Part shown: positions 13,778-20,670 of the stretch, one piece after another
Layout: each line of letters begins with the position of its first letter
Numbering within the stretch: position 1 is the first letter of the stretch
Virus record (IMG/VR): IMGVR_UViG_3300046787_000399
Location: 1-41,414 of that record
From: a virus
Length of the DNA: 41,414 nucleotides
Direction: 5' to 3' (one strand)
The notes under the pieces: model-generated
What the model saw: only the letters and a program-made list of their open reading frames with translations
Database searches by the model: none
What the model was told of the DNA's origin: nothing
Made by a program: the position numbers and the translations under genes

Positions 13778-13849
13778 AGTGTAGGCAGTATTTACAACAG
13801 TACTACTTGAGTATTACATTCATTCCCTTTCAACATGTAGGGTTTTTGC

Positions 13850-13903
13850 TTGACTGAAATTTTGTCTTTTGCTATAATAAACACTTGTTAACGCAAAAGG
13901 AGA
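13850..13903 (+). promoter_or_regulatory. Sigma70 promoter with extended -10
   Basis: TTGACT 13850-13855, 17-base spacer, TGCTATAAT (TATAAT 13873-13878), AAGGAG site before the ATG at 13909. TTTTGC upstream of the -10 and GCAAAA in the leader form an inverted repeat like that of the repeated cassette at 9184. Confidence 0.88.
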
Positions 13904-13908
13904 CTGCA

Positions 13909-14073
13909 ATGAGCAAGATGAGTGAATTGGCCCTGGACGTCAAGTACTTGCTGGATGAAGGCAAAAGCTTTGCCGAAGTTGCCCGTGAGCTGGAAATCCC
14001 GGTAAACTTTGTGGTTGAAGCAGCCGAAATCATGCAAGAAGATTGTGGCCCTTTTGCAACAATCAACAGTTAA
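13909..14073 (+). CDS. Small HTH-like protein, 54 residues
   Basis: ATG 6 bases after AGGAGA. The segment LLDEGKSFAEVARELEIPVN (residues 14-33) followed by FVVEAAEIM has the helix-turn-helix spacing of small DNA-binding proteins (sigma region 4-like). It could be a transcription regulator of neighbouring early promoters; not tested. It is a one-gene unit, as a new promoter starts eight bases after its stop. Confidence 0.65.
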   Translation: MSKMSELALDVKYLLDEGKSFAEVARELEIPVNFVVEAAEIMQEDCGPFATINS

Positions 14074-14080
14074 AAAATTG

Positions 14081-14109
14081 TTGACCAATAAATCCAATAC
14101 TGTTACAAT
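14081..14109 (+). promoter_or_regulatory. Sigma70 promoter with extended -10
   Basis: TTGACC 14081-14086, 17-base spacer, TGTTACAAT (TACAAT 14104-14109). It drives the MoxR-type ATPase at 14147. The -35 and its flank (TTGACCAATAAATCC) are the same as at 7556. Confidence 0.85.
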
Positions 14110-14146
14110 AACAGCTTAGTTAGTTAAACAACCCGAAAGGTACTTC

Positions 14147-15229
14147 ATGTCAGATAGTCGCACAGTTACTTCCGCCCAGGCACGCAAGAGCCTGCTCAAA
14201 GCTTTCCAAGTCAAGCGTCCCTTGTTCCTGTGGGGCCCTCCTGGTATTGGTAAGTCAGAATTGGTTGAAGGCATTACTCGAGACCTTAACGGTCTCATGA
14301 TTGACCTGCGTTTGGGTCAGATGGAACCCACAGACATTCGTGGTATCCCTTTCTACAACAAAGACAACGGCAAGATGGATTGGGCTCCCCCAGTTGAACT
14401 GCCTGATGCAGAAACTGCATCTCAGTACCCTGTTGTGGTGTTGTTCTTGGACGAGCTGAACTCGGCTGCTCCTAGTGTGCAATCAGCTGCCTACCAGCTG
14501 ATCTTGAACCGACGCATTGGCAAATATGTGTTGCCTGATAACGTTGTGATGGTTGCTGCCGGTAACCGTGAAAGCGACAAAGGTGTTACTTACCGCATGC
14601 CAACTCCGCTGGCAAACCGCTTTATTCACCAAGAGATGAAGGTGGACTTTAACTCCTGGCAAGAGTGGGCTGTGCAAAACAAGATCCACAAAGACGTTGT
14701 GGGTTACTTGAGCTTTGCCAAGCAGGACTTGTACGACTTTGACGCCAAGTCAGCTTCGCGAGCCTTTGCTACTCCACGTTCATGGAGCTTTGTGAGCCAG
14801 TTGCTGGACGACTCAGTTGAGGACGAAACACTGACCAACTTGATTGCTGGTACTGTGGGTGAAGGCCTTGCAGTTAAGTTCATGGCGCACCGCAAGATTG
14901 CAAGCCGCATGCCCAACCCTGTGGACATCTTGAAGGGCAAGGTAACTGACTTGCAAGTCAAAGAAGTGTCGGCAATGTACAGCTTGGTGATCTCCATGTG
15001 CTACGAACTCAAGGCCACTGTGGAAAACAAGCCTGCAGACAAAGAGTTCCATGAGATGGCAGACAACTTCCTGGGCTACATGATGAAGAACTTTGAGACT
15101 GAACTGGTTGTGATGGGTGCTCGTATTGCATTGACAACATACGACTTGCCATTCCTCCCAACCAAGCTCAAGAACTTTGACGAGTTCCACAGCCGATACG
15201 GCAAGTACATCCTGCAAGCTTCTGCTTGA
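14147..15229 (+). CDS. MoxR-type AAA+ ATPase
   Basis: 360 residues. Walker A GPPGIGKS (residues 30-37), Walker B VVLFLDELNSA (97-107), sensor 1 VAAGNRE near 141, and RMPTPLANRFIH with the arginine-finger region. DLRLGQMEPTDIRGIP and the AAPSVQSAAYQLILNRRIG helix mark the MoxR/dynein-related AAA_5 group. MoxR proteins act as chaperones on a VWA-domain partner; the obvious partner is the HExxH/VWA protein at 18786. The two are separated here by 3.5 kb of other genes. Ends 12 bases before a terminator. Confidence 0.88.
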   Translation: MSDSRTVTSAQARKSLLKAFQVKRPLFLWGPPGIGKSELVEGITRDLNGLMIDLRLGQMEPTDIRGIPFYNKDNGKMDWAPPVELPDAETASQYPVVVLFLDELNSAAPSVQSAAYQLILNRRIGKYVLPDNVVMVAAGNRESDKGVTYRMPTPLANRFIHQEMKVDFNSWQEWAVQNKIHKDVVGYLSFAKQDLYDFDAKSASRAFATPRSWSFVSQLLDDSVEDETLTNLIAGTVGEGLAVKFMAHRKIASRMPNPVDILKGKVTDLQVKEVSAMYSLVISMCYELKATVENKPADKEFHEMADNFLGYMMKNFETELVVMGARIALTTYDLPFLPTKLKNFDEFHSRYGKYILQASA

Positions 15230-15241
15230 TAGGCGTTCAAC

Positions 15242-15265
15242 AAAAGGGGCTTAAAGCCCCTTTTC
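15242..15265 (+). terminator. Intrinsic terminator after the MoxR gene
   Basis: AAAAGGGGC (15242-15250) pairs perfectly with GCCCCTTTT (15256-15264), loop TTAAA. Symmetric, so it could work on both strands. The next ATG is only five bases after it. Confidence 0.85.
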
Positions 15266-15269
15266 AGCT

Positions 15270-15599
15270 ATGCGATACAAAATCACAAAAATGGATGGTA
15301 GGCATAGTCACTATGGCTACACTTACCTGTTGGAGTTTTCAAGATCGGTGCAACACGGCACTGGTGTGTTAGACTTTGATCGAGCACGCCGTTGGTTCAA
15401 TACCACTTTTGGCTGGAGTCAGGATGTTGAGACTCGTGCGAAACTTTTTGAGAATCAAGTCTACAACAAAGAAGCATACACACCCGACGACATCAGTCAC
15501 ATCTGGGCCTATGCGGTTAAATACGGCGACTATCGAATCTATATTGACAATGACCAAACTCTAAGTTGGTTTGTATTAGCCCATCCAAATGACGCCTAA
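15270..15599 (+). CDS. Unknown phage protein, 109 residues
   Basis: ATG at 15270 follows the terminator at once (TTTTCAGCT), with no good ribosome-binding site, so the mRNA must enter from upstream read-through or start very near the ATG. Aromatic-rich sequence (YGYTYLLEFSRSVQHG; WFNTTFGWSQDVETRAKLF; ISHIWAYAVKYGDYRIYID). No motif known to me. It overlaps the radical SAM gene start by 11 bases. Confidence 0.7.
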   Translation: MRYKITKMDGRHSHYGYTYLLEFSRSVQHGTGVLDFDRARRWFNTTFGWSQDVETRAKLFENQVYNKEAYTPDDISHIWAYAVKYGDYRIYIDNDQTLSWFVLAHPNDA

Positions 15600-17124
15600 C
15601 ATAACAACTGTTGCCATTATTTCTGTACCCTATTGTGAACCTTATCCACTGGTTGCTCCGGTACTGTTAAGCGCCTGCTTGAATCAAGCAGGTATACCTG
15701 CTGTGGGTATAGACTTCAACGCCAAGTTTATTGCAGAGTTTCACAATAAATCTTATTATGCCAATCTCAAGACTTTCTTGTGCATGGGACACTTGGTTCA
15801 CGAACAACTTGAACCTCGGATGTTTCGAGAGGTGTATAGATTTACCAAGAGATTTTTGCAAAAATTACATCAAGAGCACAATCCAGAGTACATAGGTCTT
15901 AGTATTTTTACATCCGAAAGTTTGGATTTTGGATTGGTATTAAGCTACATGTTACGCAAGTATTTTCCCAAAACCAAAATACTAGCTGGCGGTAAAGGAC
16001 TAGAAGTTAATCACAGCGCTGGTCTCAAACAGTATCAACGATGGGCTGATAACAAGATTGCTGACTTGATAATTGTGGGAGATGCTGAATCTGAAGTTGT
16101 TGCCAGTATCAAGGAACACAAAACAGGGTTAGTAAATAGTGCTCTTCAGACCAAGGAAGATCTGGATCGCATTCCTGTACCAGCATGGCAAAACTACGAC
16201 CTTGATTTCTATTCACAACTGGCTGACACTCAAGATCGTCAAAACAAAACCACTGAACCTTATATGACCATTACTGGCAGCAAAGGGTGTGTTAGACAAT
16301 GCACCTTTTGTGATGTTGCTAGTTTTTGGCCAAGTTTTATCTATAGAGATCCAGTACGAGTAGCAGACGAGATTATTCACAACTACACACATACTGGAAT
16401 CAAGCATTTTCATTTTACTGATAACTTGATCAACGGTAGTATACCCAGCTATCGTGCTATGAATCAAAGACTGATTGAAAAAATTCCCGGTGAGATTAGT
16501 TATCAAGGATATGCTATATTCCGAGGGCGTGAACAAATGCCCGATGAAGATTTTAGGTTGGCCGCTGCCGCTGGTTGTAGATCATGGACTGTGGGAGTAG
16601 AATCAGGTAGTGAAAAAATTCGCTACGACATGAAAAAGAAATTCAATAATGACGATCTTGATTGGTCTGTATTGGCATTGCACAAATACAATATTGCACA
16701 GTCTTGGTTGTTGATTGTGGGTTACCCTAGTGAGACCGAAGCTGATTTTGATCAAACCAAACAGTTACTGGTACGATATGCACACTTGGCCAATAATCGC
16801 ATGATTCAGATTGGTATTACTCCTACGTTTTCATTGTTGTCAAACTCGCCATTGTTGAACAATACTGACCTGATACAACAATACGGACTTGAACATCATG
16901 AACATTCTCAACTGACTGAGAAATTCTGGACCAGTTCGCGATATCTTGATAACGATTATCCCACCAGGTCTCGACGATGGAAACAACTGGTGTCATTGGC
17001 AAAGGACCTAGGGTATACATTTCATACCAGTATGCCCGTGGACAAATGGCAAAAAGAAATTGATAGCCTAGATGAGATATACCATGCATCAAAAACTAAA
17101 ATTTTCCCTATCCGTACAAGTTAA
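15589..17124 (+). CDS. Radical SAM enzyme with N-terminal B12-binding-type domain
   Basis: 511 residues. The first 200 residues have the Rossmann-like layout of the cobalamin-binding domain (VAIISVPYCEPYPLVAP; YIGLSIFT; KILAGGKG; IADLIIVGDAE), but the DxHxxG motif is not seen, so cobalamin binding is uncertain. GSKGCVRQCTFCDV carries the CxxxCxxC cluster (Cys-234, -238, -241); GVESGSEKIRYDM and LLIVGYPSET are standard for this class (BchE/YgiQ/HpnR-like). Substrate unknown. The following small beta-rich gene overlaps its end. It is one of six radical SAM proteins in the window. Confidence 0.88.
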   Translation: MTPNITTVAIISVPYCEPYPLVAPVLLSACLNQAGIPAVGIDFNAKFIAEFHNKSYYANLKTFLCMGHLVHEQLEPRMFREVYRFTKRFLQKLHQEHNPEYIGLSIFTSESLDFGLVLSYMLRKYFPKTKILAGGKGLEVNHSAGLKQYQRWADNKIADLIIVGDAESEVVASIKEHKTGLVNSALQTKEDLDRIPVPAWQNYDLDFYSQLADTQDRQNKTTEPYMTITGSKGCVRQCTFCDVASFWPSFIYRDPVRVADEIIHNYTHTGIKHFHFTDNLINGSIPSYRAMNQRLIEKIPGEISYQGYAIFRGREQMPDEDFRLAAAAGCRSWTVGVESGSEKIRYDMKKKFNNDDLDWSVLALHKYNIAQSWLLIVGYPSETEADFDQTKQLLVRYAHLANNRMIQIGITPTFSLLSNSPLLNNTDLIQQYGLEHHEHSQLTEKFWTSSRYLDNDYPTRSRRWKQLVSLAKDLGYTFHTSMPVDKWQKEIDSLDEIYHASKTKIFPIRTS

Positions 17125-17479
17125 TCATGTGGACAGTGAGATAAACTACACTGTTTCTCCTGGCGCAAGAACATGGCAAGATCAAGGACTGGATTGGTAC
17201 GAATGGTCATACGATCCCACAACTACTTTTGTGGCACAGGTAACCATGACCAAAACACCAGATACACAGTCGCATATTATAATATCTAATCTTTCTGCAA
17301 ACGGTATTGCAATAGATCAATTTGATCTCACTGGAACCTATATTCGATCAGACACAAAACAACCAGTAAAAAATGCATATGGATATATGGCGTGGTCTGG
17401 GACATATTCATTTAAAATACGATATGCTCCACAGGTACACAATTACATTACCTATTTGGCTAAACTAGCAATGTCATGA
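17084..17479 (+). CDS. Small beta-rich protein, unknown
   Basis: 131 residues; ATG at 17084 chosen, 40 bases inside the radical SAM gene; an ATG at 17072 is possible. Alternating strands (FSLSVQVNH; FVAQVTMTK; HIIISNLSANGIAI; YSFKIRYAPQV) suggest a beta-sandwich. Order and some residues resemble the protein at 5033, which ends the PP-loop operon. Both follow modification-type enzymes and may be binding partners. Function unknown. Confidence 0.6.
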   Translation: MHQKLKFSLSVQVNHVDSEINYTVSPGARTWQDQGLDWYEWSYDPTTTFVAQVTMTKTPDTQSHIIISNLSANGIAIDQFDLTGTYIRSDTKQPVKNAYGYMAWSGTYSFKIRYAPQVHNYITYLAKLAMS

Positions 17480-17781
17480 AAGTAATAATCAAAAAGAATC
17501 TAGTTACATTTTGCAAGCCACAAGAGTGGCAAACCATTATGGACCGATTGGTAGAAGAACACGGACCCAAAATTGGTATCAGTTGGGTTATGCGCCGTGA
17601 ACTGGGCTTTGTTGTAAGGCATTATCGGGCCTTGGTTCCCAACGAGCATAAACCCAAACCAGGACGTCCCGATATGCATTATGAAGATCATGTGTGCTTG
17701 GATTTTTACAACGAAAGTACACAGAGTTGGTTTGTGTTGCGTTACTTGAATCTCACAGTTTCTTCGCAAGATCTGCAATAA
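17476..17781 (+). CDS. Unknown protein, 101 residues
   Basis: ATG overlaps the upstream stop (ATGA). Begins MKVIIKKNLVTFCKPQEW, with a central MRRELGFVVRHYRAL and a C-terminal CLDFYNESTQSWFVLRYLN. The last segment resembles the WFVLAHP end of the protein at 15270. No motif. Probably translated with the two genes before it. Confidence 0.65.
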   Translation: MKVIIKKNLVTFCKPQEWQTIMDRLVEEHGPKIGISWVMRRELGFVVRHYRALVPNEHKPKPGRPDMHYEDHVCLDFYNESTQSWFVLRYLNLTVSSQDLQ

Positions 17782-17952
17782 CCCCCAAAATCACAGTTTT
17801 TGCAGGTCAAAAGGAGCGCTAAGTTGTTGATTTATATAGGCCTTGATCAAGCTAGAACCCTTGCTTTTGTTGCTGTGAGCACTATAGCAAGATCTTCGTG
17901 AAATATTGCTGTAAAACGTTCAAGACCTCAAAAATGTATACTTGAGTAGTAC
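17782..17952 (+). other. Non-coding stretch before a repeated promoter
   Basis: About 170 bases without a supported gene. It holds an AAAAGGAG followed by a possible 25-codon TTG-started frame (17824-17901), a weak CTTGCT/AGCAAG stem, and the phrase ACTTGAGTAGTACTTGA. A related phrase, GTAGTACTTGA, also stands before the promoter at 9184. Confidence 0.3.
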
Positions 17953-18009
17953 TTGACCAAAATTTCCCAATTTGCTATAATATACACATAGCAAAGCAAA
18001 ACAGGAGTT
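17953..18009 (+). promoter_or_regulatory. Sigma70 promoter, copy 2 of the repeated cassette
   Basis: TTGACC 17953-17958, 17-base spacer, TATAAT 17976-17981 with extended TGC. Bases 17966-18009 are identical to 9197-9240, including the AGGAG site and the TTTGCTA/TAGCAAA inverted repeat. It drives the small membrane protein at 18014. Confidence 0.92.
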
Positions 18010-18013
18010 AGAA

Positions 18014-18304
18014 ATGGAACTGATCGTAGCATACTTGGTGGGTGTCATTGTGTTGAAGGGCTTGTTCGCTATCCGTGCTCCGCACGAAGAAGCGTTAACA
18101 GTGTTCGTGATCTGCTTGTTCTGGCCTGTCAGCATTGTACTGATTGCCCTGATGTTCCTGTTGGGCGCTGTGAACTGGGACTTTGATGTAGCAGAAAGTA
18201 CTACACGATTTGGCTTCCGCAAGCCCACAAACCCCAACGCCAAGGGCTTTGCTGTCACTGTGTTTGGTACAGAATTCCAGTTCTACAGCATGAAAAAGGC
18301 TTGA
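18014..18304 (+). CDS. Small inner-membrane protein
   Basis: 96 residues. Two hydrophobic segments, about residues 2-18 (ELIVAYLVGVIVLKGL) and 30-53 (TVFVICLFWPVSIVLIALMF), then a polar C-terminal tail (residues 60-96) with FGFRKPTNPNAKGF. Strong promoter and ribosome-binding site suggest high early expression. Its stop codon lies inside the next promoter's -35. It might alter the host envelope; no family recognised. Confidence 0.75.
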   Translation: MELIVAYLVGVIVLKGLFAIRAPHEEALTVFVICLFWPVSIVLIALMFLLGAVNWDFDVAESTTRFGFRKPTNPNAKGFAVTVFGTEFQFYSMKKA

Positions 18305-18356
18305 CCAAAAATGCCCAATTTGCTATAATATACACATAGCAAAGCAAAACAGGAGT
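18301..18356 (+). promoter_or_regulatory. Sigma70 promoter, copy 3 of the repeated cassette
   Basis: TTGACC 18301-18306 overlaps the stop codon of the preceding gene; 17-base spacer; TATAAT 18324-18329 with extended TGC. Bases 18314-18356 are identical to the other two copies. It drives the gene at 18362. Confidence 0.92.
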
Positions 18357-18361
18357 CGAAA

Positions 18362-18727
18362 ATGGCACGTGAAACCAAAGCACAACGCGAAGCACGTCTG
18401 GAAGCAGAGACAGCAGCCATGACAGCCGTGGCCAAGGCCAGCTACAATGAACGCATGATGGCAGTGCTGGAGCGAGCAGTCCGGGAGAACTTTGAACTCA
18501 CAGTCAAGGGCAATCAGTTCCTGGTTGCAGACCGTGATGAACGCCGTGCAAGTCCATTCTTTGTGTATGCTGAGTGGACTGTGGTCTCCGATATGGCCTT
18601 GTACGAACTGGAAGTTAACGTGGAGCTGAAGGAAGAAGCTCGTGCCGAGCGTGAGAAAAGAGCCAATGTTCGTGCCACAGCATTGGCCAAGTTGACTACC
18701 GAAGAACGTGCCGAATTGGGCCTGTAA
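18362..18727 (+). CDS. Unknown charged protein, 121 residues
   Basis: ATG just after the AGGAGTCG site of the cassette. N-terminal basic/acidic helix (RETKAQREARLEAETAAM), a central domain (FELTVKGNQFLVADRD; SPFFVYAEWTVVSDMALYEL) and a C-terminal helix (EEARAEREKRANVRATAL). Looks like a compact domain between two helices, perhaps nucleic-acid binding. No family recognised. Confidence 0.75.
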   Translation: MARETKAQREARLEAETAAMTAVAKASYNERMMAVLERAVRENFELTVKGNQFLVADRDERRASPFFVYAEWTVVSDMALYELEVNVELKEEARAEREKRANVRATALAKLTTEERAELGL

Positions 18728-18731
18728 GCGT

Positions 18732-18760
18732 TTGACCATTAATTTACACCGTGTTATAAT
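18732..18760 (+). promoter_or_regulatory. Sigma70 promoter with extended -10
   Basis: TTGACC 18732-18737, 17-base spacer, TGTTATAAT (TATAAT 18755-18760), AAAGGA site before the ATG at 18786. It starts five bases after the preceding stop. Confidence 0.88.
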
Positions 18761-18785
18761 ACACACATTGCAACAAAGGACACAC

Positions 18786-20057
18786 ATGACAACCAGTACA
18801 CAGACCAAAGATGACAAGAAAAAGTTTGCTAACCTGTTGGGCCCTACTGACGCCAAGGTTGACCGCGACGTTCGCGAAAAACTGATCACAGCCCGTGTGG
18901 GACTCTTGCTTCGTGCCAGCTTCTTTGGTAACTTGGCCACTCGCTTGAAGCTGGTCAATGCCGACGAATGGTGCGGCACAGCGGCCACAGACGGTCGTCA
19001 CTTCTATTACAACTCACGCTTTATCCAAATGCTTCGTCCCAAAGAGATTGAGTTCTTGTTTGGACACGAGGTTCTGCACTGTGTTTATGACCACTTTGGT
19101 CGTCGCGGCAATCGCGATCCGCAACTGTTCAACATTGCCAATGACTTTGCTGTGAACGCAGACTTGATCAAGCACCGTGTGGGCGAAAAGATCACCACAG
19201 TGCCTTGCTTGCATGATCCCAAGTATGATGGCTTGAGCTCAGAAGAGATCTACGACAAGTTGATGGAGAACGCTCAAAAGATCTCCATGAGCGACTTGAT
19301 GGACAAACTGATTGACGAGCACTTGGACGGCGAAGGTGATGGTGAAGGTGATGGCGATGGTGACAAAGAAGGTAAGGGTCGCCCCAAGCTTTCAGACGCT
19401 GATCGCCAAGCTATTCGTGACGAGATCAAGGAAGCCATGCTGGCTGCGGCTGCTACCACAGACGGTGCAGGCAACATCCCAGCTGGAGTCAAGCGTCTAA
19501 TCCAAGAGCTTACTGAGCCCAAGATGAACTGGCGCGAACTGCTTCGCATGCAACTGGAAAGCACTATCAAGAGTGACTACACTTGGATGCGAGCCAGCCG
19601 CAAGGGTTGGCACATGGATGCAGTTATGCCAGGCATGAAGCTGGATCCCATGATTGACATTGCTGTGGCTCTGGACGCTTCGGGTAGTATTAGCGAAAAG
19701 ATGTTGAAAGACTTCTTGGGCGAAGTGCAAGGTATCATGGACTCGTTCCCTGCATATCGTATCCATGTAGTAACATTTGACACTGAAGCATACAATCCTG
19801 CACAATACAACTCAGAGAACTTGGACGACATTTGCGACTACGAAGTCAAAGGTGGCGGTGGTACAGACTTTGATTGTGTGTTCAACTACTTGAAAGAAAA
19901 CGAGATTGAGCCCAAGCGCTTGGTTATGTTTACAGACGGCTATCCGTTTGGTTCGTGGGGTGACGAGAACTACACTGACACAGTGTTTATCTTGCACGGT
20001 ACCACTACAATTGTTCCACCATGGGGTCAGTACGCCTACTACGAGGAAAACAAATGA
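18786..20057 (+). CDS. VWA-domain protein with HExxH metallopeptidase motif (MoxR partner)
   Basis: 423 residues. Residues 40-130 form a predicted zinc-peptidase-like domain with GHEVLHCVYDH (HEVLH at 94-98); 181-198 are an acidic Gly/Asp/Glu linker; the C-terminal half is a von Willebrand A domain with the metal-binding DASGSIS (297-303), a conserved Thr region GGGGTDFDCV and FTDGYP. This is the DUF2201-type 'VWA-like metallopeptidase' layout, which commonly pairs with MoxR ATPases. The MoxR gene is at 14147. Function in phages is unknown to me; protein remodelling or proteolysis is inferred. The next gene overlaps by ATGA. Confidence 0.85.
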   Translation: MTTSTQTKDDKKKFANLLGPTDAKVDRDVREKLITARVGLLLRASFFGNLATRLKLVNADEWCGTAATDGRHFYYNSRFIQMLRPKEIEFLFGHEVLHCVYDHFGRRGNRDPQLFNIANDFAVNADLIKHRVGEKITTVPCLHDPKYDGLSSEEIYDKLMENAQKISMSDLMDKLIDEHLDGEGDGEGDGDGDKEGKGRPKLSDADRQAIRDEIKEAMLAAAATTDGAGNIPAGVKRLIQELTEPKMNWRELLRMQLESTIKSDYTWMRASRKGWHMDAVMPGMKLDPMIDIAVALDASGSISEKMLKDFLGEVQGIMDSFPAYRIHVVTFDTEAYNPAQYNSENLDDICDYEVKGGGGTDFDCVFNYLKENEIEPKRLVMFTDGYPFGSWGDENYTDTVFILHGTTTIVPPWGQYAYYEENK

Positions 20058-20239
20058 TTGAGATGCGTTGGTATGTACCTGTAGAAGGCGAAAAGCGATT
20101 GCAGTATCGTCAGCAGATTGATGTTACTGTGCGAGCTGGCATGTGGGATCAAGAGTCAACCAGTGCCACTGCCAACATGCAATGGAGCCAGTGGCGCGAT
20201 GTGCCCCTGGTAGCCGAACGTGACCCTAGTTATCCTTGA
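20054..20239 (+). CDS. Small protein, 61 residues, unknown
   Basis: ATG overlaps the VWA gene's stop, so coupled to it. Sequence MIEMRWYVPVEGEKRLQYRQ and MQWSQWRDVPLVAERD: looks like a short beta hairpin protein rich in Trp/Arg. Function unknown; co-translation suggests an accessory to the VWA protein. Confidence 0.65.
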   Translation: MIEMRWYVPVEGEKRLQYRQQIDVTVRAGMWDQESTSATANMQWSQWRDVPLVAERDPSYP

Positions 20240-20248
20240 AAGGTTGAT

Positions 20249-20401
20249 ATGGAATTAAAATGGTTGGCTATCATGATGATTGGTCTGTTTGGTTCTATGT
20301 TTATCGGACTGGGATTTGAATCGCATTATCGCCAGCAGTGCCGAATCACTGCTATTCAGGCTAGTATGCCTGTGGAACAAATTGAAAAGGTGTGCAAATG
20401 A
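20249..20401 (+). CDS. Micro membrane protein, 50 residues
   Basis: ATG after an AAAGG site; the stop overlaps the next ATG. One hydrophobic segment at residues 5-23 (WLAIMMIGLFGSMFIGLG) followed by a short polar tail with two Cys. First of three consecutive single- or double-pass micro membrane proteins in front of an SPFH lipoprotein. Function unknown. Confidence 0.65.
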   Translation: MELKWLAIMMIGLFGSMFIGLGFESHYRQQCRITAIQASMPVEQIEKVCK

Positions 20402-20574
20402 TTAAAATGTTTACAATGTGGTTGATCCTGAGTGTCGCAGTTGGCTTTGGGATTATGGCTGTTCGCCAAATGAGCGGTAAAGAGCAATGGCAGTTGACAA
20501 AATTACTTGCCTATGCTACAATGTGTTCACTGGTGGCAGTTGTGCTACTGGCCGGATTAGTGGTTGTTTTTTAA
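20398..20574 (+). CDS. Micro membrane protein, 58 residues
   Basis: ATG at 20398 overlaps the previous stop. Two hydrophobic segments (about residues 4-21 and 38-57) linked by a polar loop (RQMSGKEQWQL). The coding sequence contains a near-perfect promoter at 20494-20522. Function unknown. Confidence 0.65.
   Translation: MIKMFTMWLILSVAVGFGIMAVRQMSGKEQWQLTKLLAYATMCSLVAVVLLAGLVVVF
20494..20522 (+). promoter_or_regulatory. Internal sigma70 promoter
   Basis: Consensus TTGACA at 20494-20499, 17-base spacer, TGCTACAAT (TACAAT 20517-20522), inside the 58-residue gene. It would start transcripts near 20529 and serve the 28-residue membrane protein and the SPFH lipoprotein. Confidence 0.75.
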
Positions 20575-20583
20575 AGGAATCAT

Positions 20584-20670
20584 ATGATCAATGATCGTTG
20601 GCTCAGGCCTTTGTACTTTGCCCTGGGTTTTGCTGTGTGTTTTTATCTTTTTTCTACTGGAGTTATCTAA
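20584..20670 (+). CDS. Micro membrane protein, 28 residues
   Basis: ATG after AAAGGAATC, stop directly abutting the SPFH gene's ATG (TAAATG). A short polar start (MINDRWLRP) then one hydrophobic segment. Too short to assign; ribosome-binding site and tight junction support translation. Confidence 0.55.
   Translation: MINDRWLRPLYFALGFAVCFYLFSTGVI

Noticed and set aside
17824-17901. 25-codon TTG-started frame after AAAAGGAG
   Set aside because: Very short, TTG start, no coupling to a neighbour; only the ribosome-binding site supports it.
18323-18988. 221-codon minus-strand frame
   Set aside because: Antisense to 18362-18727 and the start of the VWA gene, covering the promoters at 18301 and 18732; Cys-rich composition is typical of antisense shadow.
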